Assembly (NCBI GenBank): GCA_963786445.1
Contig: CAWAZU010000032.1
Span: 1-64,000 of the forward strand
Length of the DNA stretch: 64,000 nt
Direction of reading: 5' to 3'
Source: JAFKFJ01 sp963786445
Lineage (GTDB): Bacteria > Pseudomonadota > Alphaproteobacteria > Acetobacterales > Acetobacteraceae
In this document: positions 1 through 7,785 of the stretch, in pieces
Numbering within the stretch: position 1 is the first letter of the stretch
Layout of the letters: every line of letters starts with the position of its first letter
Position numbers and translations under genes: made by a program
The notes under the pieces: model-generated
Told to the model about the DNA's origin: nothing
Seen by the model: the letters and a program-made list of their open reading frames with translations, nothing else
Databases searched by the model: none

Positions 1-10
1 TCCGGCGCCC

Positions 11-316
11 TCATTCCTCCGGCTCGGTCGAGAACAGCAGGGGATAGCCCATGCGGCGACCCGCATCCGTCGCCTTCGTCGCCTTGGCTTCCGCGACATC
101 TTTTGTAAAGACCGCCACCACACACGCCCCGCGGCGGTGGGCGGTGATCATCACCCGGTGGGCCTGCTCCTCGCTCATGCGGAATTCCGACTTCAGGACG
201 GTGACGACGAACTCGCGGGGCGTGTAGTCGTCGTTGAGCAGGATCACCTTGTGCAGACGCGGGCGTTCAGGCTTGACCGCGTCCTTGGTCGATGGCTTGC
301 TGACGATGTCGGTCAC
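11..316 (-). CDS. clpS: ATP-dependent Clp protease adaptor ClpS
   Basis: ClpS delivers N-degron substrates to the ClpA unfoldase of ClpAP in the cytoplasm. The 101-residue protein has the family core: HKVILLNDDYTPREFVV near residues 22-38, the MSEEQAHRVM helix, and the C-terminal block VFTKDVAEAKA. I chose the GTG at 316 because the upstream remnant of the glycosyltransferase gene ends there with the four-base overlap GTGA; a longer in-frame start at 382 would read through that remnant. clpA, the usual partner, would lie beyond the left edge. The gene lies inside a direct repeat whose second copy (1101-1265) is internally deleted, so this is the intact copy. Confidence 0.93.
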   Translation of the reverse strand: MTDIVSKPSTKDAVKPERPRLHKVILLNDDYTPREFVVTVLKSEFRMSEEQAHRVMITAHRRGACVVAVFTKDVAEAKATKATDAGRRMGYPLLFSTEPEE

Positions 317-369
317 GGCATGGCTGCTCCCGATCGCGGCGCGGCACGCCTGGCGCCTGCCGCTCCCAC
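313..369 (-). pseudogene. 3' remnant of the glycosyltransferase gene
   Basis: On the minus strand this short stretch reads VGAAGARRAAPRSGAAMP and then stop. It matches the natural C-terminus of the glycosyltransferase at 1209-2403 once that gene's frameshift is corrected. Homology ends near 369. The rest of that gene lies on the far side of the brnTA insertion. Confidence 0.8.
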
Positions 370-491
370 ATCCGTTCGACACCCATCATATAGGTAAGGT
401 GCGACCGCGTTCGAATTGCCGCGGTGCCGGCCTCTCCCACCCCGTAATGTCACCTCGACACGGCGAGCGGCCCCACCGTGTTTCCTGGTCT

Positions 492-788
492 TCATTTCCC
501 ATGCTTGGGCATGTGCTCACGCAACACCTCGTTGATGCGCGTCTGCCAGCCGCTTCCCTGATGCCGATAAGCCGCCAGCACGTCGGGGTCCAGCCGAAGC
601 GTCTGGTTGACCTTCCTGGCTGGCTTTGCAGGCCGCCCCCTGCCCCGCCTGAATGCTTCCGCCGCCTTGGGACCGAACACGTCCGCGACGACATCCAGCG
701 CCGGCCGCGCATGGCGGATTTCCTCGCGCGTCCATTCGGGATTATCGTCGTCCGGCCGTGAGGCCGCATCATCCTTTTTCTTGCTCAT
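492..788 (-). CDS. brnA: BrnA family antitoxin
   Basis: Antitoxin of a type II toxin-antitoxin pair. BrnA binds and neutralises BrnT and, with it, represses the shared promoter. The 98-residue protein has a charged N-terminus (MSKKKDDAAS), a GRGRPAKPARKVN stretch, and a C-terminal ribbon-helix-helix-like segment (QTLRLDPDVLAAYRHQGSGWQTRINEVLREHM) typical of BrnA. It overlaps the end of brnT by 20 bases, the usual toxin-first order. The pair sits between the two copies of the clpS repeat. Confidence 0.9.
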   Translation of the reverse strand: MSKKKDDAASRPDDDNPEWTREEIRHARPALDVVADVFGPKAAEAFRRGRGRPAKPARKVNQTLRLDPDVLAAYRHQGSGWQTRINEVLREHMPKHGK

Positions 789-1041
789 ACCGCTTCACCT
801 CCTTCCTGTTCGCTTTGCGAAAGCTGATGACGTGCGTCGCGTCACCCCGCAATGTGATGACGGCGACATGCAAGCGCCCGTCGAGCCGCGCCAGCACCCG
901 CAATCGTCTTTCGCCGTAGTCCCGTCGCGTATCCTCCATCGACACGGCCGTATCCCAGTCAAGGTCAGCCGCCCGCTCGAAGGACAAGCCACGTTCCGCG
1001 ATGTTCCTGTCATTTTTGGCGGGATCGTACGTAATGCGCAT
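769..1041 (-). CDS. brnT: BrnT family toxin (RNase)
   Basis: BrnT is a small RelE-like ribonuclease that stops growth by cutting RNA when free of BrnA. The 90-residue protein starts MRITYDPAKNDRNIAERGLSF and has the family blocks (S)MEDTRRDYGERR and VAVITLRGDATHVISFRKANRKEVKRYE. I see no Shine-Dalgarno sequence before the ATG at 1041. The best promoter just upstream would give a nearly leaderless transcript. Operon: brnT then brnA. Confidence 0.92.
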   Translation of the reverse strand: MRITYDPAKNDRNIAERGLSFERAADLDWDTAVSMEDTRRDYGERRLRVLARLDGRLHVAVITLRGDATHVISFRKANRKEVKRYEQEKG

Positions 1042-1049
1042 ACCATTTA

Positions 1050-1078
1050 ACGCTACAGCGAAAAATACAAGATGTCAA
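1050..1078 (-). promoter_or_regulatory. Candidate brnTA promoter with overlapping palindrome
   Basis: Read on the minus strand, a perfect TTGACA (1073-1078) is followed after 17 bases by TAGCGT (1050-1055), which matches the -10 consensus at its first, second and last bases. The palindrome CGCT-GT-AGCG overlaps the -10 and is a plausible site for BrnA autoregulation. Start of transcription would fall about two bases before the brnT ATG. Inferred from sequence only. Confidence 0.5.
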
Positions 1079-1100
1079 GGATCACACCCGTCCTGCGGCG

Positions 1101-1265
1101 CTCATTCCTCCGGCTCGGTCGAGAACAACAGGGGATAGCCCATGCGGCGGCTCGCATCCGTCGCCTTCGTCGCCTTGGCTTCCGCGACATCCTTTGTGAC
1201 GATGTCCGTCACGGCATGGCTGCTCCCGCTCGCGGCGCGGCAGTCCCGGCGCCTGCCGCTCCCAC
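1101..1265. repeat. Direct repeat, short copy (195 bp deleted)
   Basis: Second copy of the clpS-containing repeat. Relative to 10-369 it lacks exactly 195 bases (107-301 of the long copy), which is 65 codons and keeps the frame. Flanking similarity ends at about 1265, inside the glycosyltransferase 3' end. Confidence 0.9.
1102..1212 (-). pseudogene. Internally deleted clpS remnant
   Basis: Keeps the ClpS start (VTDIV) and the last 31 residues (TKDVAEAKATKATDASRR... to STEPEE), but the whole central fold that contacts ClpA and binds N-degrons is gone. It is open from a GTG at 1212 to TGA, 36 residues, and overlaps the corrected glycosyltransferase stop by GTGA. It cannot be a working adaptor. 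Whether the short peptide is made is unknown. Confidence 0.85.
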
Positions 1266-2403
1266 CTCCCGATACACCGCCAGCGTCGCCGCCTGCATCG
1301 CCGCGACGGTGTAGTTGGCGCACACCGAAGTCGCGCGCCCGCCGCCCCAGCGCCGCCCGCGCCTCCGGCGGCATCGCCAGCACGCGGTCCAGCGCCGCGC
1401 CCAGCGCCGCCGCGTCGGCGGGCGGCACCTTCAGGCCGGTCGCGCCGTCCGCGACGGTCTCCGCCGCACCGCCATGCGCGGCGGCGATCACCGGGCGGGC
1501 CATCGCCTGCGCCTCGATCACCACGCGGCCGAACGCTTCCGGCTCGACCGAGGCGCTCACCACCACATCGGCCAGCAGCAGGGCGGCCGGCATGTCGTCG
1601 CAATGGCCGACGATGCGCAGATCGACGCCGAGCCGCCGCGCCTCGGCCGCGAGTTCGCGCGCATAGGCCGGATGCTGCCGCTGCCCGCCCACCAGCACGC
1701 CCACCGCATCGCGCCCCGCCAGCGCGCGCAGGAACACGCTCTGGCCTTTCCAGCGCGCCAGCCGGCCCGGCAGCATGGCGACCGGCCGCCCGGCGGGCAG
1801 CCGCCACGCCTCGGCGAGGCGCCGCAGCCGCTCCGGCGCCACCGCGTCCGGGTCGAACACGACCGCATCGACGCCGCGCGGGATCACGCGGATTCGGTCC
1901 GGATCAATGTGGTGGCGACGGATGATGAGGTCGGCGATGAAGCGGCTGATGGCGATCACCCGCACGCCGCGCGCCATCACCGCGTTGTAGGTTCGCTTTC
2001 CCGGAAAATCCTCGCCATAGGCGCCGTGATAGGTGGTGACGAACGCCACCCCGGTCCGCCGCGCCGCCAGCCAGGCCGACCACGCCGGCGCGCGCGAGCG
2101 GGCATGCACCAGCCGCACCCCCTCCGCCCGGATCACCGCCTCCAGCCGCGCCGCGTTGCGCCAGATCGCCACCGGGTTCCTCGTGTCCAGCGGCAGCGCG
2201 ATGTTGCGCCCGCCCGCCGCCTCGACCTGCGCCGCCATGCGCCCGCCGGCGCTCGCCACCAGCGCGACGCCGCCGGCGCGCGCGATCGCCTGCGCCATCT
2301 CGACCGTGCCGCGCTCCACGCCGCCGCCGCCGAGCGCGGGCAGCACCTGCAAGACCGCGGCGCCGGCGAGGTCAACGGCCAAAGGCGGCATGGGCGCGTC
2401 CAT
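1209..2403 (-). CDS. GT4 family glycosyltransferase (frameshifted)
   Basis: Retaining GT-B glycosyltransferase, probably acting on lipopolysaccharide or exopolysaccharide; substrate unknown. Visible: the N-terminal VLQVLPALGGGGVERGTVEMA, the acceptor-side TTYHGAYGEDFPGKR and VIAISRFI, the sugar-nucleotide domain (VIPRGVD, LPGRLARWKGQ), and the EPEAFGRVVIEAQAMARPVIA donor motif. Start is ATG at 2403. One extra base near 1325-1326 throws the reading frame. As sequenced, the protein runs through the clpS remnant to 1102 and ends STEPEE. Removing that base restores VCANYTVAAMQAATLAVYREVG and the stop at 1209, giving 397 residues and a GTGA overlap with the clpS start. Confidence 0.85.
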
Positions 2404-2450
2404 CCGCCGCGCTATATCTGCGCCCGGCCCGGCAGCAAAGGACGACGCCG

Positions 2451-3209
2451 ATGCAGGACGCAACCGGCCGCCTCGACCGCGGCGACGGCGTGGCGCTGGC
2501 CTGGGCGCGCCTGGCCGGAGACGGCCCGACCGTGGTGTTCCTGTCCGGCTTCGCCTCCGACATGAGCGGGGGCAAGGCGACCGCGCTGGCATCGGCCTGC
2601 GCGGCGGCGGGGCGGGCCATGCTGCGCTTCGACTATTCCGGCCACGGCGCCTCCGGCGGCAGGTTCGCCGACGGCACGATCGGCGTCTGGCTCGGCGATG
2701 CGCTCGCCGCGATCGACCGGCTGACCGAGGGGCCGTTGGTGCTGGTCGGCTCCTCGATGGGCGGCTGGATCGCGCTGCTGGCGGCACTCGCGCGGCCGGG
2801 GCGCGTGGCCGCGCTGGTCGGCCTCGCCGCCGCGCCCGACTTCACCGAGGCGCTGATGTGGGAGGCGATGGCGCCGCCGGAACGCGCCGCCCTGCTGCGC
2901 GACGGTTTTTTCGACGCGCCGAGCCAGTACGGCCCGCCCACCCGCATCACGCGCGCGCTGATCGAGGACGGGCGGCGGCATCTGCTGCTCGGCGCGCCGA
3001 TCCCGCTCGACGTGCCGGTGCGCCTGCTGCACGGCCAGCGCGACCCCGACGTGCCGTGGGAGACTTCGCTGCGGCTGGCCGAGCGGCTGGCCACGCCGGA
3101 CGTGCAGGTGACGCTCATCAAGGACGGCGACCACCGGCTGTCGCGCCCGGCGGATCTCGATCTGCTATGCCGCACCGTCCTCACCCTCGGCGGCAAGGAT
3201 GGCGCGTAA
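2451..3209 (+). CDS. Alpha/beta hydrolase, ABHD10-like
   Basis: Serine hydrolase of 252 residues, close in layout to the ABHD10/palmitoyl thioesterase-like group; the natural substrate is not known. Visible: VVFLSGFASDMSGGKA (oxyanion region), FDYSGHGASGG, nucleophile elbow VGSSMGGW near residue 101, the acid in LHGQRDPDVPW, and the histidine in KDGDHRLS near the end. Start ATG 2451 has AAAGGA about eight bases upstream. It is divergent from the glycosyltransferase by 47 bases, and its 3' end overlaps the convergent SDR gene by 45 bases. Confidence 0.85.
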   Translation: MQDATGRLDRGDGVALAWARLAGDGPTVVFLSGFASDMSGGKATALASACAAAGRAMLRFDYSGHGASGGRFADGTIGVWLGDALAAIDRLTEGPLVLVGSSMGGWIALLAALARPGRVAALVGLAAAPDFTEALMWEAMAPPERAALLRDGFFDAPSQYGPPTRITRALIEDGRRHLLLGAPIPLDVPVRLLHGQRDPDVPWETSLRLAERLATPDVQVTLIKDGDHRLSRPADLDLLCRTVLTLGGKDGA

Positions 3210-4052
3210 CCCCTCGCGAAAATTCGGATAGCGCCAGGCGAGGCCGAGGGCCGCCCGCGTCCGTGCCGAGGCCACCCGCCGGCTCTCCTGCCAGAAGCTG
3301 CGCGCCATCGGGCTCATCTGCGCCTCGATCGCGGCGAACGCCACCGCCTCGGGCGGCGCGACGCCGAGCAGCCGCGCCGCCTCCTCCACCACGGCCGAGG
3401 TTTCGGCGGGTTCGTCGTCGGCGAGGTTGAGCACGCGCACGCCGGAGCCGGGCGCGGTCTGCATCGCGGCCAGCGTCGCCGCGGCGATGTCGTCGCGGTG
3501 GATGCGGCAGAACACGTGGCCGGGGCGCAGGACGCGGCGCGCGCGGCCGGCGCGGACATCGTCCAGCGGCGAGCGGCCCGGCCCGTAGATGCCGGCGATG
3601 CGGAACAGATCGACCGCGGCCCGCCCCGCCAGCGCCGACCATGCCTGCTCCGCTGCCAGCCGGCGGCGGCTGCGGTCCTGCGCCGGAGCGGGCGGCGTCG
3701 CCTCGTCCACCCAGCCGCCCTGATGGTCGCCATAGACGCCGGTGGTCGAACAGTAGCCGGCCCAGCGCAGCAGCGGCGCGGCGGCGAGGGCGGCGCCGTG
3801 CGCGTCGAGCACCGGATCGACCCCCTCCCCTTCGCCGCCGTCGCCCGCCGGCGGCACCGTCGAGAGCACGTGCGTCGCTGCCGCGATCTCCGGCCCGGCG
3901 TCGCGGAATGCCACCAGCCGCGCGCCGGCCACCGGCACGCGGGCGGCGTCGCGCGTCGTCGCGCTGACCGCAAAACCCGCCGCCAGCGCCGCGCGCGCCG
4001 CCGCCGCGCCGGCATAGCCCAGTCCGAAGATCAGCAGGTGTCGCTCGTCCAT
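3165..4052 (-). CDS. NAD(P)-binding SDR-family protein, YeeZ-like
   Basis: Extended short-chain dehydrogenase/epimerase fold of 295 residues. The N-terminus LLIFGLGYAGAAAARAALAAGF is a dinucleotide-binding GxGxxG loop. The YCSTTGVYGDHQGGWVDE block resembles the active-site strand of YeeZ-type proteins, with STTGVYGD carrying the Ser/Tyr pair. The FRIAGIYGPGRSPLDDVR segment follows. The reaction is unknown. Its end overlaps the convergent hydrolase gene by 45 bases, so the two transcripts are antisense at their 3' ends. Confidence 0.8.
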   Translation of the reverse strand: MDERHLLIFGLGYAGAAAARAALAAGFAVSATTRDAARVPVAGARLVAFRDAGPEIAAATHVLSTVPPAGDGGEGEGVDPVLDAHGAALAAAPLLRWAGYCSTTGVYGDHQGGWVDEATPPAPAQDRSRRRLAAEQAWSALAGRAAVDLFRIAGIYGPGRSPLDDVRAGRARRVLRPGHVFCRIHRDDIAAATLAAMQTAPGSGVRVLNLADDEPAETSAVVEEAARLLGVAPPEAVAFAAIEAQMSPMARSFWQESRRVASARTRAALGLAWRYPNFREGLRAILAAEGEDGAA

Positions 4053-4096
4053 GCCCCGATTGCCGCGCTCTGTCGCGCCAGACTACACTTTGCGCC

Positions 4097-4927
4097 ATGC
4101 TGACGCGCATCCTGATCGCCGCCGGGGTTTCCGGGTTGCTGCTGGCTGCCGGCGGCGCGGCGTGGTGGATGCGCCCGCCGCCGCCGGCGGAGGGCACCGA
4201 AGCCGCCGAGTCGCTGCCGATCCCGCCGGTGCCGCCGCGGGTGGCACAGGGCGAACGCTACGAACGCTGCCTCGCCATGCTGCCGGACGACCCGAACGGC
4301 GCCGAACTGCTCGCGCAATCGTGGCAGACCGAGGGCGGCGGCGCCGGGGCCGAGCACTGCCTGGCGCTGGCCCGCATCGCGCTGGGCGACCCGGCGGCAG
4401 GGGCCGGCCTGCTCGACCACATCGCCGGCGGCAGCGCCGCCCCCGGCGCGGCGCGGGCGGTGGTGTACGACCAGGCGGCGCAGGCATGGCTGATGGCCGG
4501 CCAGGCGGAGCGCGCCTTCGCCGCCAGCACGCAGGCGGTGCTGCTGGCGCCGGACAGCCCGGATTTCCTGATCGACCGCGCGCTCGCCGCCGAGTTGCTC
4601 GCCCGCTGGGCCGACGCGGTGGACGATCTCGGCCGCGCGCTCGACGGCGATCCGCGCCGGCCGGACGCGCTGGTGCTGCGCGGCTCGGCGCTGCGCCATC
4701 TCGGGCGGCTGGCCGAGGCGCGCGACGACGTGGACCGGGCGCTGGCGCTCGACCCGGACAACACCGAGGCGCTGCTGGAGCGCGGCATCCTGCGCCAGCG
4801 CGGCGACGACCGCAGCGGCGCGCGCCAGGACTGGGAGCGCGCGATCACGCTGGCGCCGGACAGCCAGGCCGCCGACCTGGCGCGCCAGAACCTCGCATTG
4901 CTGGAGGCGGGGCCGCAGCGGCACTGA
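4097..4927 (+). CDS. Membrane-anchored tetratricopeptide-repeat protein
   Basis: A 276-residue protein with an N-terminal hydrophobic anchor or signal (ILIAAGVSGLLLAAGGAAWWM), a short proline-rich linker, then about three to four TPR-type helical repeats between residues 120 and 270 (for example AVDDLGRALDGDPRRPDALVLRG, DVDRALALDPDNTEALLERG and DWERAITLAPDS). Likely a periplasm-facing scaffold; partner unknown. It stops two bases before the end of the convergent MscS-type gene. Confidence 0.75.
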   Translation: MLTRILIAAGVSGLLLAAGGAAWWMRPPPPAEGTEAAESLPIPPVPPRVAQGERYERCLAMLPDDPNGAELLAQSWQTEGGGAGAEHCLALARIALGDPAAGAGLLDHIAGGSAAPGAARAVVYDQAAQAWLMAGQAERAFAASTQAVLLAPDSPDFLIDRALAAELLARWADAVDDLGRALDGDPRRPDALVLRGSALRHLGRLAEARDDVDRALALDPDNTEALLERGILRQRGDDRSGARQDWERAITLAPDSQAADLARQNLALLEAGPQRH

Positions 4928-4929
4928 GG

Positions 4930-7377
4930 TCAGAACCGCGGTGCCACCGCTTCCCGCTCCGGCTGCGGCTGCGGACGGACCGGCGGCTTCGCCGGGGCTT
5001 CCGCCTGCGGCGCCGGCGCCTCCAGCTGCTCGACGGTCAGCCGCTGCACCGGCATCGCCAGCTTGATGCCGAGTTCGGCGAAGCGGAGCTGCATGCGGCG
5101 GTTGAACTCGCGCTGCACGTTCCACCGTCCGGCGTCGGAGCAGACGATCTGGCCGACGATGGTGACGCCGCCGGCCTCCACCTTGTCCACGCCCCACAGC
5201 TGCAATTCGGTCTTCATGCTCGGCGCGAAGTCGCGGTCGGTGCGCATCTCGTCGGCGATCGCGGTCAGCACGGCGCACACGCGCGCGACGTCCTCGCCGA
5301 AGGCGACGCTGACCGACACGCTGGCGTTGCCGATGCCGCGGTTGACGTTGGTGACGCTGGTGACCGAGCTGAACGGGATGATGTGGATCGAGCCGTCGCC
5401 GGCGCGCAGGCGGATGGTGCGGATCGACAGCTGCTCGACGGTGCCGGAGAGGCCGGAGACGGTGACCCAGTCGCCGACATGCATCGCGTTCTCCAGCAGC
5501 AGGAACAGGCCGGTGATGACGTCCTGCACCAGCTTCTGCGAGCCGAAGCCGATGGCGATGCCGACCACGCCGGCGCCGGCCAGCAGCGGGGCGATGTTGA
5601 CGCCGATGTCGCTCAGCACGATCAGCCCGGCGACCAGGCAGATCGACACCAGCAGCAGCGAGCGCAGCAGCGGCATCAGCGTGCGGGCGCGCGCCGCCTG
5701 GGCGTCGCGCGACAGCCGCGACAGCCGCCGTTGCAGGACGGCGTTCGCCGATTCCCAGACCACCAGCGCGCACAGCAGCGTGAACCCGATGCCGATGAGC
5801 GCCGACACCACCCGCCCGCCAAGCTGGCCGGCGGAGAACCACGCGAAACTGTCGATGCCCCAGCCCTGGAACAGCACCACGACGGCGACAACGGTGATGA
5901 TCGCGGTCAGCGAGGCGTGCGCGGCCGGCTGGTAGGCGCGCGCCCGCGCTTCCAGGCCCGGATAGCGGGCGGCCACATCCGCCTGGATCTGCACCGCCCG
6001 ATCCAGCGCGCCATGCGCCGAGACGCTGACCAGCCGGGCGACCGCGAGGACGACGACGGTGGAGACGAACACGCGCAGCAGACGCTCGAACCCGTCCTGC
6101 ACCTCGAACGCCCAGACCAGCCAGAGGGCGACGATGTAGAAGATGGCAATGATGTGCCAGACCGCGGCCAGCCGGTTGCGCAGCACCGCCATCGGCCCGG
6201 TGGCGTCGGGGCGCGCGCGGATCAGCTCGGCGACGCGGCGGCGCGTCTGCAGCACCATCACCACCAGAGAGAGATGCACCGCCAGCACGACCAGCCGCAG
6301 CAGCGCGTCGTGCGCCACGCGGTACATGCCGAACAGCAGGCCGAGCTCGGCGAGCGCGTAGCCGAAGATCGCGATGATCGCGATGCGCCGCGTCCAGCGC
6401 GTCAGATAGATGGCGGTGGCGTCGCTCAGCCGCACCACCCGCAGGCGCGGCGCGTCGGGCGCGAGCAGCACGCGCGCCACCGTGACCAGCAGACGGGTCA
6501 GCAGGTAGGCGTTCAGCACCGCCAGATTGGCCAGCCGCGCAACGCGGTCCGCCCCGAGCGGCGTGCCGAGCAGGGCATAGCCGATGGCGGCCAGGACCAC
6601 GATCGGCACCATCTCCAGCGCGAACCGGGCGAGCAGGAACGGCAGCCGGCGCAGCAGCAGCAGTGCCGTGGGCCGCAGGCGCTGCTTGCCCCCGTTGGCG
6701 GCGGCGGCGCGCCCGCGATGGCCGCGGCGGGGCGGCGGCTGGTCCGGCGCGGGCGCCGGCATCGGCCCGTGCTCGGCCAGCCGGACCAGCGCCGGACGGA
6801 GCAGCCGTACCGAAAGCCGCTCGGCGCCGACCGCGATCAGCATGACGAGCGCGAGCCGCCATGCCGACCCAAGCAGCTGCTGGCGCGCGTGCGGGCTGCG
6901 CACGAGATGCTCGACGAAGCGGAAGAGCAGCGGGAAATTGGTGAGCACCCGCGCCGAATCCGACACTTCCGCGGTCAGCGCGGCCAGCCGGTTGGAAACG
7001 CCGACCAGGACGTCGGCGCCGAGGCTGTCGGGGGCGAGCGGGATCGGCAGCGCCGCCGCGGCGGCGGGCGCGGCGGGCGCCGCGGCGGGCGTTGCCGGCG
7101 GCTTGGCCGGCGTCGCCGCGGGGGCGGCGGCCGGCGCGGCCGGCAGGGCCTTCGCCATGTCCTCCAGCACGCTCTCGAACTGGGCGCGCTTGGCGGGGTC
7201 GCGCAGCACGTCGAGCACCTGCTGCGCCTGCGCCGGCGCCAGCGCGGGTGCGGCGGCGGCCGGCGGGGCGGCGGCCGGCGATTGCGCGCGCGCGCCGCAC
7301 GCCGCGAACAGGATCGGCAAGGCAAGCAGGAGGATGCGAAGCATGGCGGCGAGGCGGATCACGCGCGAGGGCGCCAT
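4930..7377 (-). CDS. Large mechanosensitive channel, MscS family
   Basis: Inner-membrane channel that opens on membrane tension after osmotic downshock. The 815-residue protein has a cleavable signal (LRILLLALPILFAACGARA), an Ala/Pro-rich periplasmic segment, many hydrophobic helices, and the MscS pore and beta-domain signature GVVGIAIGFGSQKLVQDVITGLFLLLENA in the last third, followed by the cytoplasmic cage and a Pro/Glu-rich tail. It is much longer than E. coli MscS (about 286), like the MscK/MscM-type large paralogues. A second start at 7344 would leave a better-placed signal peptide. Confidence 0.88.
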   Translation of the reverse strand: MAPSRVIRLAAMLRILLLALPILFAACGARAQSPAAAPPAAAAPALAPAQAQQVLDVLRDPAKRAQFESVLEDMAKALPAAPAAAPAATPAKPPATPAAAPAAPAAAAALPIPLAPDSLGADVLVGVSNRLAALTAEVSDSARVLTNFPLLFRFVEHLVRSPHARQQLLGSAWRLALVMLIAVGAERLSVRLLRPALVRLAEHGPMPAPAPDQPPPRRGHRGRAAAANGGKQRLRPTALLLLRRLPFLLARFALEMVPIVVLAAIGYALLGTPLGADRVARLANLAVLNAYLLTRLLVTVARVLLAPDAPRLRVVRLSDATAIYLTRWTRRIAIIAIFGYALAELGLLFGMYRVAHDALLRLVVLAVHLSLVVMVLQTRRRVAELIRARPDATGPMAVLRNRLAAVWHIIAIFYIVALWLVWAFEVQDGFERLLRVFVSTVVVLAVARLVSVSAHGALDRAVQIQADVAARYPGLEARARAYQPAAHASLTAIITVVAVVVLFQGWGIDSFAWFSAGQLGGRVVSALIGIGFTLLCALVVWESANAVLQRRLSRLSRDAQAARARTLMPLLRSLLLVSICLVAGLIVLSDIGVNIAPLLAGAGVVGIAIGFGSQKLVQDVITGLFLLLENAMHVGDWVTVSGLSGTVEQLSIRTIRLRAGDGSIHIIPFSSVTSVTNVNRGIGNASVSVSVAFGEDVARVCAVLTAIADEMRTDRDFAPSMKTELQLWGVDKVEAGGVTIVGQIVCSDAGRWNVQREFNRRMQLRFAELGIKLAMPVQRLTVEQLEAPAPQAEAPAKPPVRPQPQPEREAVAPRF

Positions 7378-7437
7378 GTCAATCCTTTCAGCGGCGCGAG
7401 GGATGGCAAAGCGCGGTTTGGGGCCTAATTGAGGGGC

Positions 7438-7626
7438 ATGATCACCTTCCTGACCATCCTGGTCGGCATGTCGATGGCCGCCACCGTCGGCGTGCTGCTG
7501 GCCGGGGTCGCCGGGATTTCCCGCGGCGACCCGGCGCGGTCCAACCGGCTGATGCGCTGGCGCGTTATCCTGCAGTTCGTGACGCTGCTGCTGTTCGCGC
7601 TGCTGCTCTCCCTGCTCCGGTCCTGA
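7438..7626 (+). CDS. HIG1-domain twin-transmembrane protein
   Basis: A 62-residue inner-membrane protein with two hydrophobic helices (FLTILVGMSMAATVGVLLAGVAG and VILQFVTLLLFALLLSLL) joined by a polar loop with SNRLMRWRV, the alphaproteobacterial form of the HIG1/Rcf1 loop. Relatives are linked to respiratory complexes, in particular cytochrome oxidase. A TTG nine bases upstream (7429) is an alternative start. It stands alone between the MscS gene and the etf operon. Confidence 0.75.
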   Translation: MITFLTILVGMSMAATVGVLLAGVAGISRGDPARSNRLMRWRVILQFVTLLLFALLLSLLRS

Positions 7627-7657
7627 GCCCGGAGGGCGCGGCCGGGCGGGGCGGCGT

Positions 7658-7687
7658 TTGACACGGCTGTTGCAGCGGACCTACTTT
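7658..7687 (+). promoter_or_regulatory. Candidate sigma-70 promoter of the etf operon
   Basis: A perfect TTGACA at 7658-7663 is followed after 18 bases by TACTTT at 7682-7687, in the 159-base gap before etfB. The -10 is weak, so this rests mainly on the -35 box and position. It would leave a leader of about 90 bases. Confidence 0.4.
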
Positions 7688-7785
7688 CCGCCGCCATTTT
7701 TGCAGGTGCGAACGGCCGGCGGGTGCGCCTCCGCCCTCGGCCGCGCGCGCTGTCGGCCACAACCAGGGAGCTGCCGCGGAACGCC

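Larger units (their letters stand above)
10..369. repeat. Direct repeat, long copy (glycosyltransferase 3' end plus clpS)
   Basis: Positions 10-106 match 1101-1197 and positions 302-369 match 1198-1265 without gaps and with only scattered mismatches. The 195 bases at 107-301 are absent from the other copy. The repeat holds the last codons of the glycosyltransferase gene and all of clpS. It may extend beyond the left edge. Confidence 0.9.

Noticed and set aside
1102..2787. A 561-residue glycosyltransferase starting at 2787
   Set aside because: The first 128 residues are Pro/Arg-rich, lie opposite the hydrolase gene and do not match the family, which begins at ATG 2403.
4051..7428. A 1125-codon open frame on the plus strand opposite the MscS gene
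   Set aside because: Low-complexity His/Gln/Arg-rich translation with no domain. It mirrors the well-supported MscS gene, as is common at this GC content.
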